NCBI GenBank assembly: GCA_964607765.1
Contig: CAZSNT010000086.1
Span: forward strand, 1-41,956
Length of the DNA stretch: 41,956 bases
Direction: 5' to 3'
Source: CAZSNT01 sp964607765
GTDB taxonomy: Bacteria > Verrucomicrobiota > Lentisphaeria > Oligosphaerales > JABHEG01
Shown in pieces: positions 1 through 6,911 of the stretch (the first letter of the stretch is position 1; the number at the start of each line of letters is the position of its first letter). Both the position numbers and the translations under genes were made by a program. Under the pieces are notes generated by a model. That model did not search any database and was not told the origin of the DNA. It saw only the letters and a program-made list of their open reading frames with translations.

Positions 1-10
1 AGGCACGCCG

Positions 11-40
11 GGACACCCGGCTCAGGAGAGCCGGGCTACG
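11..40 (-). repeat. REP-like palindromic repeat, copy 1
   Basis: An imperfect palindrome with 8-bp arms CCCGGCTC and GAGCCGGG around a 4-base loop, flanked on one side by the constant GTAG. Its reverse complement matches the copy at 41909-41938 at 29 of 30 positions. Two further copies lie at 2850-2876 and 2911-2937. The conserved asymmetric flank plus a GC-rich hairpin in intergenic DNA is the pattern of REP elements. No RAYT transposase is visible in the window. Confidence 0.75.
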
Positions 41-136
41 GGGGGTGTGCGGATGACTCACGTAACGGACCGGTTACCGGCGTTACGCGACCAGGCTTGA
101 TGATTGAGCGCGCGCTATATTGAGCGTGGTCACAAG

Positions 137-149
137 GGTCATAATGACC
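137..149. promoter_or_regulatory. 13-bp operator-like palindrome GGTCATAATGACC
   Basis: A perfect inverted repeat (6-bp arms, one central base) whose right end lies 19 bp before the ATG at 169. Toxin-antitoxin operons are normally autorepressed through palindromes at this position, and the ORF that follows is a toxin-antitoxin relic. It is therefore read as the surviving operator of that operon. The regulatory role is inferred from position and symmetry only. Confidence 0.45.
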
Positions 150-168
150 TAATTGTATGGAGTCCGAG

Positions 169-315
169 ATGAAGACGATGGCAGTAGCTGAAGCGAAGAG
201 CCATTTCTCCGTATGCGTGCGGCACGACTTGGAGTTGGTGACGGGAAACACCCGGCTTTTCGAACGTATCCCTGAGCTCCGCATCAGCCGCACCCTGGCC
301 GACAGCCGGACCTGA
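169..315 (+). pseudogene. Toxin-antitoxin relic: Phd/YefM antitoxin N-terminus fused to VapC (PIN) toxin C-terminus
   Basis: This 48-codon ORF starts at ATG 169 with a GGAG ribosome-binding site at 159-162. Its first 14 residues (MKTMAVAEAKSHFS) look like the start of a Phd/YefM-family antitoxin. The next stretch (LELVTGNTRLFERIPEL) looks like the C-terminal end of a VapC-type PIN-domain toxin, which carries the T/S-x-N-T...F...I-x-G-L signature. The antitoxin body and the first three quarters of the toxin, including most PIN acidic residues, are missing. The simplest reading is an internal in-frame deletion that joined the two genes. The product should be neither a working antitoxin nor a working RNase. 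The ORF is short, so the family calls rest on motif recognition. Confidence 0.6.
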
Positions 316-343
316 GCTGGCTTGCATCTCCTTTGTCGTGCAC

Positions 344-1219
344 TCAGTCCAGCCGCCCGTAGCGGCGCAGTTTCGCGCCCAGTAGGGCGTTCAGATCGCC
401 CTTGTCCTGCGGGTACACCGACACCAGGCGTTTGCCCTCCTGCTGATACAGCTTCTGCTTCTTCAGCATGCCAATCTTGTAATCAGCCGTGTCCATACCC
501 CAGTACTCGATGTAGACGTTCAGCTCCGGCAGGTAGAAGCCCGGCCTGATCGCGTATCCGCCCAGGATGCGGAAACGCTCGTCGTAGCGGTAGGCGATTC
601 CATGCGCGGTGAGCCACTCGGCGATACGCTTCTCGCCATCGGACTGCACCAGCGTGCCGTCGGCGGCACGGATCGTCTTCTGCAGGTCGACTTTGGTGTC
701 GAAGTTCCGGCGTGTGAGGTACACTTCGTCGAAGCAGCGGTCGCAGTAGGAGCGTTGGAACGCACGCTGGCTGCGAGCGTATTCGTCCGCGTCAATGCGC
801 ACACTGCAACGCCGACAGACGTGGATCGCCTGCTCCCGGGCGATCCGCGCGGCTTCGGCGATTCTCTTTCCGGCGGCTACTACACTGCGCTTGACGTAGT
901 CCTTCTCCGCCGGGTTCCTGAAGAGGTCCCGCAAGTCAGGCAGCACCGATTCGGCATGTGCGCCGAAAGCGCCAAGCGCCTTGGCCGTGTACTGCCGGAC
1001 CTGAGGGTGTGTATCCCCGAGCAGCGGCTGCAGCACACCTATCGCGGCATCTGCCGGGACGATGCCGGCGAGCTTGCCGATGGCCGATGCCGCGAGCCGT
1101 CGGACGCGGGCCGATGCGGAACGGGTCAGCTCCACAAGTTCCTCGAACGCGTCTGGGTCGGCGCTGTTGCCCAGCTCTGTCGCGTGGGCGGCCAGCTTCC
1201 TTTCGTTGGCAGTGTTCAT
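344..1219 (-). CDS. HEAT-repeat protein with zinc ribbon and PD-(D/E)XK nuclease-like C-terminal domain
   Basis: The 291-residue protein starts at ATG 1219, 7 bases after a GAGG motif; a GTG six bases upstream is less likely. Residues ~5-110 are HEAT-like helical pairs, suggesting a protein-binding scaffold. Residues 135-162 hold two CxxC pairs (C135, C138, C159, C162), probably a zinc ribbon. Residues ~195-290 resemble a PD-(D/E)XK nuclease fold: E196 in SDGEKRIAEWL, RPGFYLP at 225-231, and IEYWG at 237-241, followed by a Lys-rich helix. Related domains normally have Asp in the RPDFYLP position. Here it is Gly227 (codon GGC instead of GAC), so the metal-binding Asp is lost and catalysis is doubtful. 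The gene is divergent from the sulfatase at 1470 and stands alone. A role in nucleic-acid binding or repair is inference. Confidence 0.7.
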   Translation of the reverse strand: MNTANERKLAAHATELGNSADPDAFEELVELTRSASARVRRLAASAIGKLAGIVPADAAIGVLQPLLGDTHPQVRQYTAKALGAFGAHAESVLPDLRDLFRNPAEKDYVKRSVVAAGKRIAEAARIAREQAIHVCRRCSVRIDADEYARSQRAFQRSYCDRCFDEVYLTRRNFDTKVDLQKTIRAADGTLVQSDGEKRIAEWLTAHGIAYRYDERFRILGGYAIRPGFYLPELNVYIEYWGMDTADYKIGMLKKQKLYQQEGKRLVSVYPQDKGDLNALLGAKLRRYGRLD

Positions 1220-1469
1220 CTGCACGCCTCAACCCGAACTTGCTGCGCATCCCTCCTCGGATGCTCCACGGCGTTCTGCGCCAGTGCCCCAGCGACGGGA
1301 GCAAGTCTCCGAGACGCCGCGGACGTCGCCGTGGTATGCCTGCTGTTCCCCCCGGCGGCCCGCGGCTACAATAACACGCCTTCGCCCGAGTCCCAGACTG
1401 CGGAGCGGCGGGTGGCAACAGGTACTCACGGGGAGATATTGAGGCACTGCACAACAGCGAGAGAGACCA

Positions 1470-2828
1470 ATGACTGACAGCAGACCCAATATCGTTCTTA
1501 TCGTTTCCGACGACCACGGCCGGGACACCGGTGCGTTCGGCAACCCCGCCATCGCCACGCCGAGCCTGGACGCCCTCGCTGCCGAGGGTGTGTGTTTCAC
1601 CAACGCGTTCTGTACCACCGCCTCCTGTGCCGCGAGCCGGAGCGTGATCCTGACCGGACAGCAGAACCACACCAATGGAACGTACGGGCACACGCACGGC
1701 AAACACCACTTCTCGTGTTTCCCGGACGTCAAGACGCTGCCGGCGCGCCTGAATGAGGCGGGCTACTTCACCGCCCGGGTTGGCAAGAAGCACTATGCAC
1801 CCGAGCCGCAATTCCCGTTCCAGAGCGGCAACGAAGGCGGGATGTTCGGACGCGACGACGTCAGGATGTCGGAGGCGTGCCGCCCCCACATCCGGAGCAA
1901 GGAGCCGTTCTTTCTGTATTGGTGCTCCATGAACCCGCACCGCGGTGGGGGCGAAGCGCAGGAGCATCCCTGCAAGCCGAACCGGTTCGGCAACCCGCCG
2001 GAGTCGTTCCCCGGCGATGAGGAGCGGATATTCTCCGATGACGAGGTGTTGGTCCCGCCCTACCTGCCGGACACACCGGAAACGCGCGCCGAACTCGCCC
2101 AGTACTACCAGTCCGTCGCGCGTCTGGACCGGGGAATCGGGCGTCTCATCGAGGTCCTGAAGGAAGAGGGGAAGTACGACAACACGGTGATCATGTACGT
2201 GTCGGACAACGGCGCCGCCTTCCACGGCGCCAAGTCCACGCTCTACGAGCCCGGCGCCAACCTGCCCCTGATCGTGCGGAGTCCGCAACACGCGGTGAGC
2301 GGCGACACATGCGACGGACTGGTGACCTGGGCGGACTTGACGCCCACCATCCTCGACTTCGTCGACGCGCTGCCCGCGGACGCGGCGACCGCATTCCACG
2401 GCCGCTCCTTCCGCGATATCATCGATCAAGAGAGCCCGACAGACTGGCGCGACGAGGTCTATCTGGCCCACACGTTCCACGAGATCACAAATTACTACCC
2501 GATGCGTGTGGTGAGGCAGAAGCGGTACAAGTTCCTGTTCAACATCGCGTCGCCTCTCACCTACTCATCGCCGAGCGATCTGTGGGCGGCGTCGAGCTGG
2601 CAGGCAGTGGTCGGCGACCCCGACAACGCGTACGGCAAGCGCACCGTCGACGCGTACCTGCACCGGGCCCGGTTCGAGCTGTACGACCTGGAGTCGGACC
2701 CGCACGAGACAGAGAATCTGGCAGGACGTCCCGAGTATGCGGGGCTGGTGGCCGAGTTCAGCGCCAAACTCAAAGCGTTCCAGCGCGACACGAAGGACCC
2801 GTGGCTGCACAAGTGGGAATACGAGTAG
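1470..2828 (+). CDS. Sulfatase (formylglycine-dependent, sulfohydrolase type)
   Basis: This 452-residue enzyme should hydrolyse sulfate esters or N-sulfates on a carbohydrate. The metal-binding start is VSDDHGRD (D14, D15). The formylglycine signature is CAASR with C53 as the modified residue, so it is a Cys-type sulfatase needing FGE or a radical-SAM maturase, neither of which is in the window. D246-N247 in VSDNGAAFHG completes the metal site. The CxASR form instead of CxPSR, together with the Thr/Ser-rich segment before it, resembles the N-sulfoglucosamine sulfohydrolase branch of family S1, but substrate is not certain. No signal peptide is seen, so it is probably cytoplasmic unless exported by another route. 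The start follows GAGAG. The stop is TAG, showing that TAG is an ordinary terminator here. A REP doublet lies just downstream. Confidence 0.92.
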   Translation: MTDSRPNIVLIVSDDHGRDTGAFGNPAIATPSLDALAAEGVCFTNAFCTTASCAASRSVILTGQQNHTNGTYGHTHGKHHFSCFPDVKTLPARLNEAGYFTARVGKKHYAPEPQFPFQSGNEGGMFGRDDVRMSEACRPHIRSKEPFFLYWCSMNPHRGGGEAQEHPCKPNRFGNPPESFPGDEERIFSDDEVLVPPYLPDTPETRAELAQYYQSVARLDRGIGRLIEVLKEEGKYDNTVIMYVSDNGAAFHGAKSTLYEPGANLPLIVRSPQHAVSGDTCDGLVTWADLTPTILDFVDALPADAATAFHGRSFRDIIDQESPTDWRDEVYLAHTFHEITNYYPMRVVRQKRYKFLFNIASPLTYSSPSDLWAASSWQAVVGDPDNAYGKRTVDAYLHRARFELYDLESDPHETENLAGRPEYAGLVAEFSAKLKAFQRDTKDPWLHKWEYE

Positions 2829-2849
2829 AGAGGGGACAGCGCTTCGGCC

Positions 2850-2937
2850 GTAGCCCGGCTCTCCCGAGCCGGGAATCCTGCCGTGACGCAGCTCGAGACG
2901 GTGGACACAGATTCCCGGCTCAGGAGAGCCGGGCTAC
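2850..2937. repeat. Inverted doublet of the REP-like palindrome (copies 2 and 3)
   Basis: Copy 2 (2850-2876, plus orientation) and copy 3 (2911-2937, minus orientation) are inverted relative to each other and match at 26 of 27 positions. They are separated by 34 bp. Each can form its own hairpin, and the pair could also fold into one long cruciform or RNA stem. They fill the space between the convergent sulfatase (ends 2828) and sugar isomerase-like gene (ends 2963). This is the usual place for a BIME-type REP pair and for a bidirectional transcription terminator. Confidence 0.75.
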
Positions 2938-2962
2938 GTGGGGGCGAGCCGGGTAAAGGACG

Positions 2963-3853
2963 TTACGCGAGTGCCTGGCGGCAGAACTCTACGCAGCGGG
3001 TGATCTCCTTCACCGCATCGGAGTCCTTCGGGACCTTGTACTCCAGCTCGATGTCTGCAGGGAAGGTGAGCTTGTTCTTCTTCATGAACTGCAGCGCTGC
3101 GGCAATGGGGGTCTCGCCTTCGCCAAACACCTGGTTGGGGCCGCGGTTCTTCTTGCGGTCTTTGAGGTGCAGGCTGAGGATGCGGTCGTGGTGCTTCTCG
3201 ATGAGTGCGACCGGATCCTCGTTCGTTCCCGCCAGGTAGTGACCGATGTCCAGGTTGATGCCGAGGTACTTGCCGTGGGTGAGGATCTCGCCGTCGTACG
3301 TGTCCGGCTTCAACTGCATGTGATTGTGGAAGCCGATCATGGTCTGGTGCTTGTCCGCAAAGGGCCCGAGCCTCTTGGCGGCGCCGTCAGAGATCTCCCG
3401 CGTGATCCCTCTCGCGCCGAGCGCTTTGGCCACGTTGAAGTAGTAGTCGATCTTCTCGTCCGGCATCTTGCCGTTACCGATGTTGCCGAACTTCACGATG
3501 TGAATGTTGACGCCGGCGTCGTTGTAGAGCTTGCGCAGCGCCTTGAAACCTGCCATGGGCTCGCCGCCGGGATTGGCTTTGTCATAGGCGCGCGCGAACT
3601 GCTCGGCCGGCCCGCCCATGAGCTCGACGGAGCTGATGCCGCACTGCACGATGTACGCGAGCAAGTCCTCGGCGCTCTTGCCGGGCATGGACCGAAGGCT
3701 GTAGGTGATGCACCCGATCTGGACGCCGCTGAACGTGGAGTCCGGCTTGGCGGGCGGCGTGACGGCAAAGCTCGGCATCATGGCTGATGCACCGAGAGCG
3801 GCTGCGCTGCCGACAAACGTGCGCCTGGACAATGTGTGGTGCTGATCCGACAT
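2963..3853 (-). CDS. Tat-exported sugar phosphate isomerase/epimerase-like TIM-barrel protein
   Basis: The 296-residue protein starts at ATG 3853, 6 bases after GAGGA; a GTG 12 bases upstream lacks support. A twin-arginine signal (SRRTFVG at residues 9-15, then an Ala-rich hydrophobic stretch) predicts folded export. The mature part has the AP-endonuclease-2/xylose-isomerase-like TIM barrel: YSLRSM near the N-terminus, a GFHNH motif, LDIGHYLAG, LHLKDR, and an acidic E-L-E-Y strand near the end. These are the usual metal-ligand strands of the family. Such proteins often isomerise or epimerise sugars or inositols, but many members have unknown substrates. It lies downstream of the GH16 gene on the same strand, separated by 139 bp with a strong hairpin, so it may be expressed separately or by read-through. 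Confidence 0.85.
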   Translation of the reverse strand: MSDQHHTLSRRTFVGSAAALGASAMMPSFAVTPPAKPDSTFSGVQIGCITYSLRSMPGKSAEDLLAYIVQCGISSVELMGGPAEQFARAYDKANPGGEPMAGFKALRKLYNDAGVNIHIVKFGNIGNGKMPDEKIDYYFNVAKALGARGITREISDGAAKRLGPFADKHQTMIGFHNHMQLKPDTYDGEILTHGKYLGINLDIGHYLAGTNEDPVALIEKHHDRILSLHLKDRKKNRGPNQVFGEGETPIAAALQFMKKNKLTFPADIELEYKVPKDSDAVKEITRCVEFCRQALA

Positions 3854-3952
3854 GGCTTTCCTCACGTCTGTGTTTCATGGGCGTTGGGGCGGGGACAGAC
3901 AACGTTCAGTCCCGACCAGGGCGATGGGCAACAATAAGTGCTCACGGAAACG

Positions 3953-3980
3953 GGGTCAATTTGGTGAACACCAAAGACCC
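3953..3980. terminator. Hairpin after the GH16 gene (or operator before the isomerase-like gene)
   Basis: TTTGGTGAACACCAAA at 3960-3975 is a perfect inverted repeat. It is extended by GGGTC (3953-3957) and GACCC (3976-3980) with a 2-base bulge, giving about 12 paired bases. It begins 12 bp after the stop of the minus-strand GH16 gene, as expected for a terminator. Only a weak T-rich run follows it on that strand. The clean symmetry would also suit a repressor operator for the isomerase-like gene 100 bp further on. Confidence 0.45.
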
Positions 3981-3992
3981 AGTTCCGGGCCG

Positions 3993-6770
3993 TCATTCCT
4001 GCCAGATCCGGACGTAGTCGATCAGGGCTCTGTCCGGGAGGCTGGTGGCCTTGTCCGGGTTGCCTGACCAGCCGCCCATCTCGTCCGACAGGATCACGTG
4101 CAGCGGGTTGCGGCAGACACCGCCCGCCGAAGTGCGCCACGTCTCCACGCCGTCTACGAAAAAGATGTAGCCCGCGGGCGACCAGTCCACGGCGAACGTG
4201 TGCCAGCCTTCGTGGACGCCCGGGATGTCGGCGTGCCGGCCCGTGCTTTGGTGGTCGAGCCCGTACCCGTCCCAGTGCAGGGCGTGACTCACCGTGTCCC
4301 TGTTCCGCCACGGGCACTCAACAATATCCACTTCCGTCCCGTCCCGTCCGTCGTTCCCGATCTTGGTCACTTGTCCGGAAAACAACCAGATGCCAGGCCA
4401 ATGCCCGGCCGACTTGGGCAGCTGCATTCGTGCTTCCACGTAGCCGTAAGTGAACTCGAACTTGCCCTCGCTGTTGATCGCTCCCATGGTGTAGCCCTGT
4501 TTGCGCTTCCGGAATCGCAGCACCAGGTGTCCTTCACCGTCCAGGAACGCGTCGTCCGCCGCCCACCAGCCGCCGCGCCGCGGCTCGTTGCTGATGTTCC
4601 ACTTCGCCGCATCGAGTTGCGTGCCGTCGAACTCGTCGCTCCAGACTAGGTTCGCATCGGTCCGTGCCACGGGCTTGCGGTGTGCAATGCCACTTACTCC
4701 GAGTGGTTCACGCCGCACCACCCAGTCGTCCACGAGGACCTTGCCGGCCCAGGAAAGGCCGAGCTGCATACTGGCGTTCTCGCCCTCAGGCACTTCGAAG
4801 TGCATATACGCTTTGGCGTCTTTGCCGATCGGGCCGCGCCACCGCTTCCATGCGATGTCCGCAGGCTTGATCCTCGACCCCGTCCGCTTGACCACGATGT
4901 AGGCGTAGGCCTTGTCCTTGCCCCACTGCAGGGCACGCGAAGTCAGGTAGACGTGGTACCGGTAGCCGCCCGTGATCACCTTGCTGCGGGTACTGGCCAT
5001 GCCGTGCCATTCCCCGGTTTTGTCCAGCGAATCGATGAGCAGGCTCTTGGAGCCGGAGATGACCTGTTCTCTGGCCGTCACGAGTGTGCCGCGGCCGATG
5101 TGCAGCTGCTTGTCCTCCGTCTCGAAACCAAAGGCGTAGTGCACGGCTGCGGCATCCGGGATGGCCTTGATCCGCTCGGATTCCCGATCGGGCTGCTTGT
5201 AGGGCTTGCCCCGAGTGATCCGGATCTCGTCGATGGCAACACGCGCATTGCCGTTCAATCCGAACATGAGCTGGTAGTCGTCCTGAACATCCAGACCGAC
5301 GGTCAGCGTTCCCTCGCGGACCTCTGCAGGGGCAGCGACGAGCTCGGGCATGTTGGTCCAGCCGCGATCCCACTTCCCCCAGCCCTGGCGCATGGACCGC
5401 ATCAGGGCGTACAGCTTGGCTTTCGGGTCGGCGCGCAGCACACGGTACCTGAACGTGGCGGTGTACTCGAAGCCGGGCTTGATCAACCCGGGCCGCGTGG
5501 TGAAGAACTCGAACCAGGTGATGTCGTTAGTGAACGAATCGCCGACCAGCGAGTTCATTCCGGTGATGACGTCTTCCTCACGGGCCGACATCTCGCCGCC
5601 ATGCAGGTCGAACAGCGTGTGCGGCGGCTCGAAGTTCAACGCGACCGGGTATGTCTCGGCGGACACCCACGTGACTTTCGGTTCCGGTTTGGCGGCGGGT
5701 GCAGCTGGCGCCTTGTCACCGGCGAACGCGCGCAGCTGCCGAATCGTGAAGCTCGCGGGCTCACGCTGTCGGTCCGTGAAGACGAGAACAGCGAGCACTT
5801 TGCTCGAGTCGAGCGGGAACGCCGGCTCGCCCCAGGACCGACCGAACGTGACCGGGATCGTGCGGGTAGCGCCTGCCTGAACAGTCATCGCCTCACAGTT
5901 ACAGTTGCTGCGCCCGTTCGCGCCCTTGTTGTCGACGCGGACGTGGATCCTGAACGTGTGCTTTGACGTGTTCGTAACATCGATCTCGATCCCTGTATAT
6001 GCGGACAGATCCCAGGCCAGCTCGGGCGGCTGCAGGCGGACGCCCGGATAGCCGCTGGTTGTGCCCAATTCCACGCTCAAAACCCTCGTGCCGTCCACAT
6101 TGGCCAGCGCGACTTTCGAGCCATCCGGACGAACCTGAGTCACCACGTCGAAGTCCGGCCCAAAGTCAATGAGAACGCGCGGCTTGGATGCCTTTTCTGG
6201 GCCGGCGCCGACTGCCGCAGAGACGGGAGCCGGCGCGCCGGCGGCCCGCAGGCTGAGCACCTGTACCTTCGCCTCCCCTTTGCCCCTGGCCGCGAAAATA
6301 TTGACGCCAACGACCTTCGCGGGATCGAAACGCGGGTTGCTTTCCCCGTACAGCTTGCCGAAGGGAGTCGTGATCACCTTCTTCTCGCCTGGCGCGAACG
6401 CCATCTGCACCACGCTCCACGGGCTGGTCCGCCAGTCGCCGGCGTTGTCGACACGAAGCGCCACCGTGACTTCAGCAGCGCCGGTGTTCGCGATCTCCGC
6501 CTCGATCTGGCCATAGGCGCTCAAGTCCCAAGTGCCGTTCGGGGCCTGGATGGCGATACCCGGGTAGCCTTTTGCGGAGTCCGCACGGAACTCAATCACT
6601 TCGCGGTCGATCCGGTCAACGATCACGACACTGCACTTGGTGGTGCCGATCCTCTTCTCCCGGGCAAGCTCGACCAAGTCAGCCAGTTCGGATGGCTCAG
6701 CGCCGTGGACAGCGCAGAGACTCGAAGCGATGAAGCCGGTGATGAGAAGCTGAACCAACAGTCGTTTCAT
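3993..6770 (-). CDS. Secreted multidomain GH16 family glycoside hydrolase
   Basis: The 925-residue protein starts at ATG 6770 with GGGAG just upstream. An in-frame upstream extension lacks a signal peptide and is rejected. Residues 1-~23 form a Sec signal peptide. Residues ~40-230 and ~235-380 are two related beta-sandwich modules, each with 'GYPGI/VR.Q.P..WDLSAY' and a later 'T.PFG/TFGRSWGE' motif. They are probably carbohydrate-binding. Two further beta-rich regions follow (to ~680). The C-terminal ~235 residues are a GH16 domain (WSDEFDG start; WPGIWLF; WHTFAVDWSP; FFVDGVE). The active site EVDIVE at 813-818 is the E-x-D-x-x-E beta-bulge form, with E813 as nucleophile, D815, and E818 as acid/base. 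GH16 enzymes of this form include laminarinases, agarases and kappa-carrageenases. The neighbouring sulfatases favour a sulfated or marine-type glycan, but substrate is unproven. Confidence 0.9.
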   Translation of the reverse strand: MKRLLVQLLITGFIASSLCAVHGAEPSELADLVELAREKRIGTTKCSVVIVDRIDREVIEFRADSAKGYPGIAIQAPNGTWDLSAYGQIEAEIANTGAAEVTVALRVDNAGDWRTSPWSVVQMAFAPGEKKVITTPFGKLYGESNPRFDPAKVVGVNIFAARGKGEAKVQVLSLRAAGAPAPVSAAVGAGPEKASKPRVLIDFGPDFDVVTQVRPDGSKVALANVDGTRVLSVELGTTSGYPGVRLQPPELAWDLSAYTGIEIDVTNTSKHTFRIHVRVDNKGANGRSNCNCEAMTVQAGATRTIPVTFGRSWGEPAFPLDSSKVLAVLVFTDRQREPASFTIRQLRAFAGDKAPAAPAAKPEPKVTWVSAETYPVALNFEPPHTLFDLHGGEMSAREEDVITGMNSLVGDSFTNDITWFEFFTTRPGLIKPGFEYTATFRYRVLRADPKAKLYALMRSMRQGWGKWDRGWTNMPELVAAPAEVREGTLTVGLDVQDDYQLMFGLNGNARVAIDEIRITRGKPYKQPDRESERIKAIPDAAAVHYAFGFETEDKQLHIGRGTLVTAREQVISGSKSLLIDSLDKTGEWHGMASTRSKVITGGYRYHVYLTSRALQWGKDKAYAYIVVKRTGSRIKPADIAWKRWRGPIGKDAKAYMHFEVPEGENASMQLGLSWAGKVLVDDWVVRREPLGVSGIAHRKPVARTDANLVWSDEFDGTQLDAAKWNISNEPRRGGWWAADDAFLDGEGHLVLRFRKRKQGYTMGAINSEGKFEFTYGYVEARMQLPKSAGHWPGIWLFSGQVTKIGNDGRDGTEVDIVECPWRNRDTVSHALHWDGYGLDHQSTGRHADIPGVHEGWHTFAVDWSPAGYIFFVDGVETWRTSAGGVCRNPLHVILSDEMGGWSGNPDKATSLPDRALIDYVRIWQE

Positions 6771-6911
6771 GATGAACTCCCAGTGCGAGGAATGGGGTAA
6801 CGTACCATGCAAATTGCTCCATACTGAATGTCCGCTATTTTGTTGGGCAAATGGCCAGAGAAGCTCACCGTCAAACCAGCGGGATCGGTCATACGCTATG
6901 AGGGACGGCAC

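Noticed and set aside
97..145. Sigma-70 promoter for the toxin-antitoxin relic (TATATT at 116, CATAAT at 140)
   Set aside because: The possible -35 boxes are only 13-14 bp away from these -10 boxes, too short for a confident promoter.
936..2480. A 514-codon minus-strand open frame opposite the first sulfatase
   Set aside because: It lies antisense to a clear sulfatase gene, is Arg/Gly/Val-rich as expected of an antisense frame in GC-rich DNA, and shows no domain.
6771..6911. Coding extension of the GH16 protein upstream of ATG 6770, or of the beta-helix protein upstream of ATG 6912
   Set aside because: The internal starts have ribosome-binding sites followed directly by a Sec signal and a lipobox respectively; the extensions would destroy those signals.
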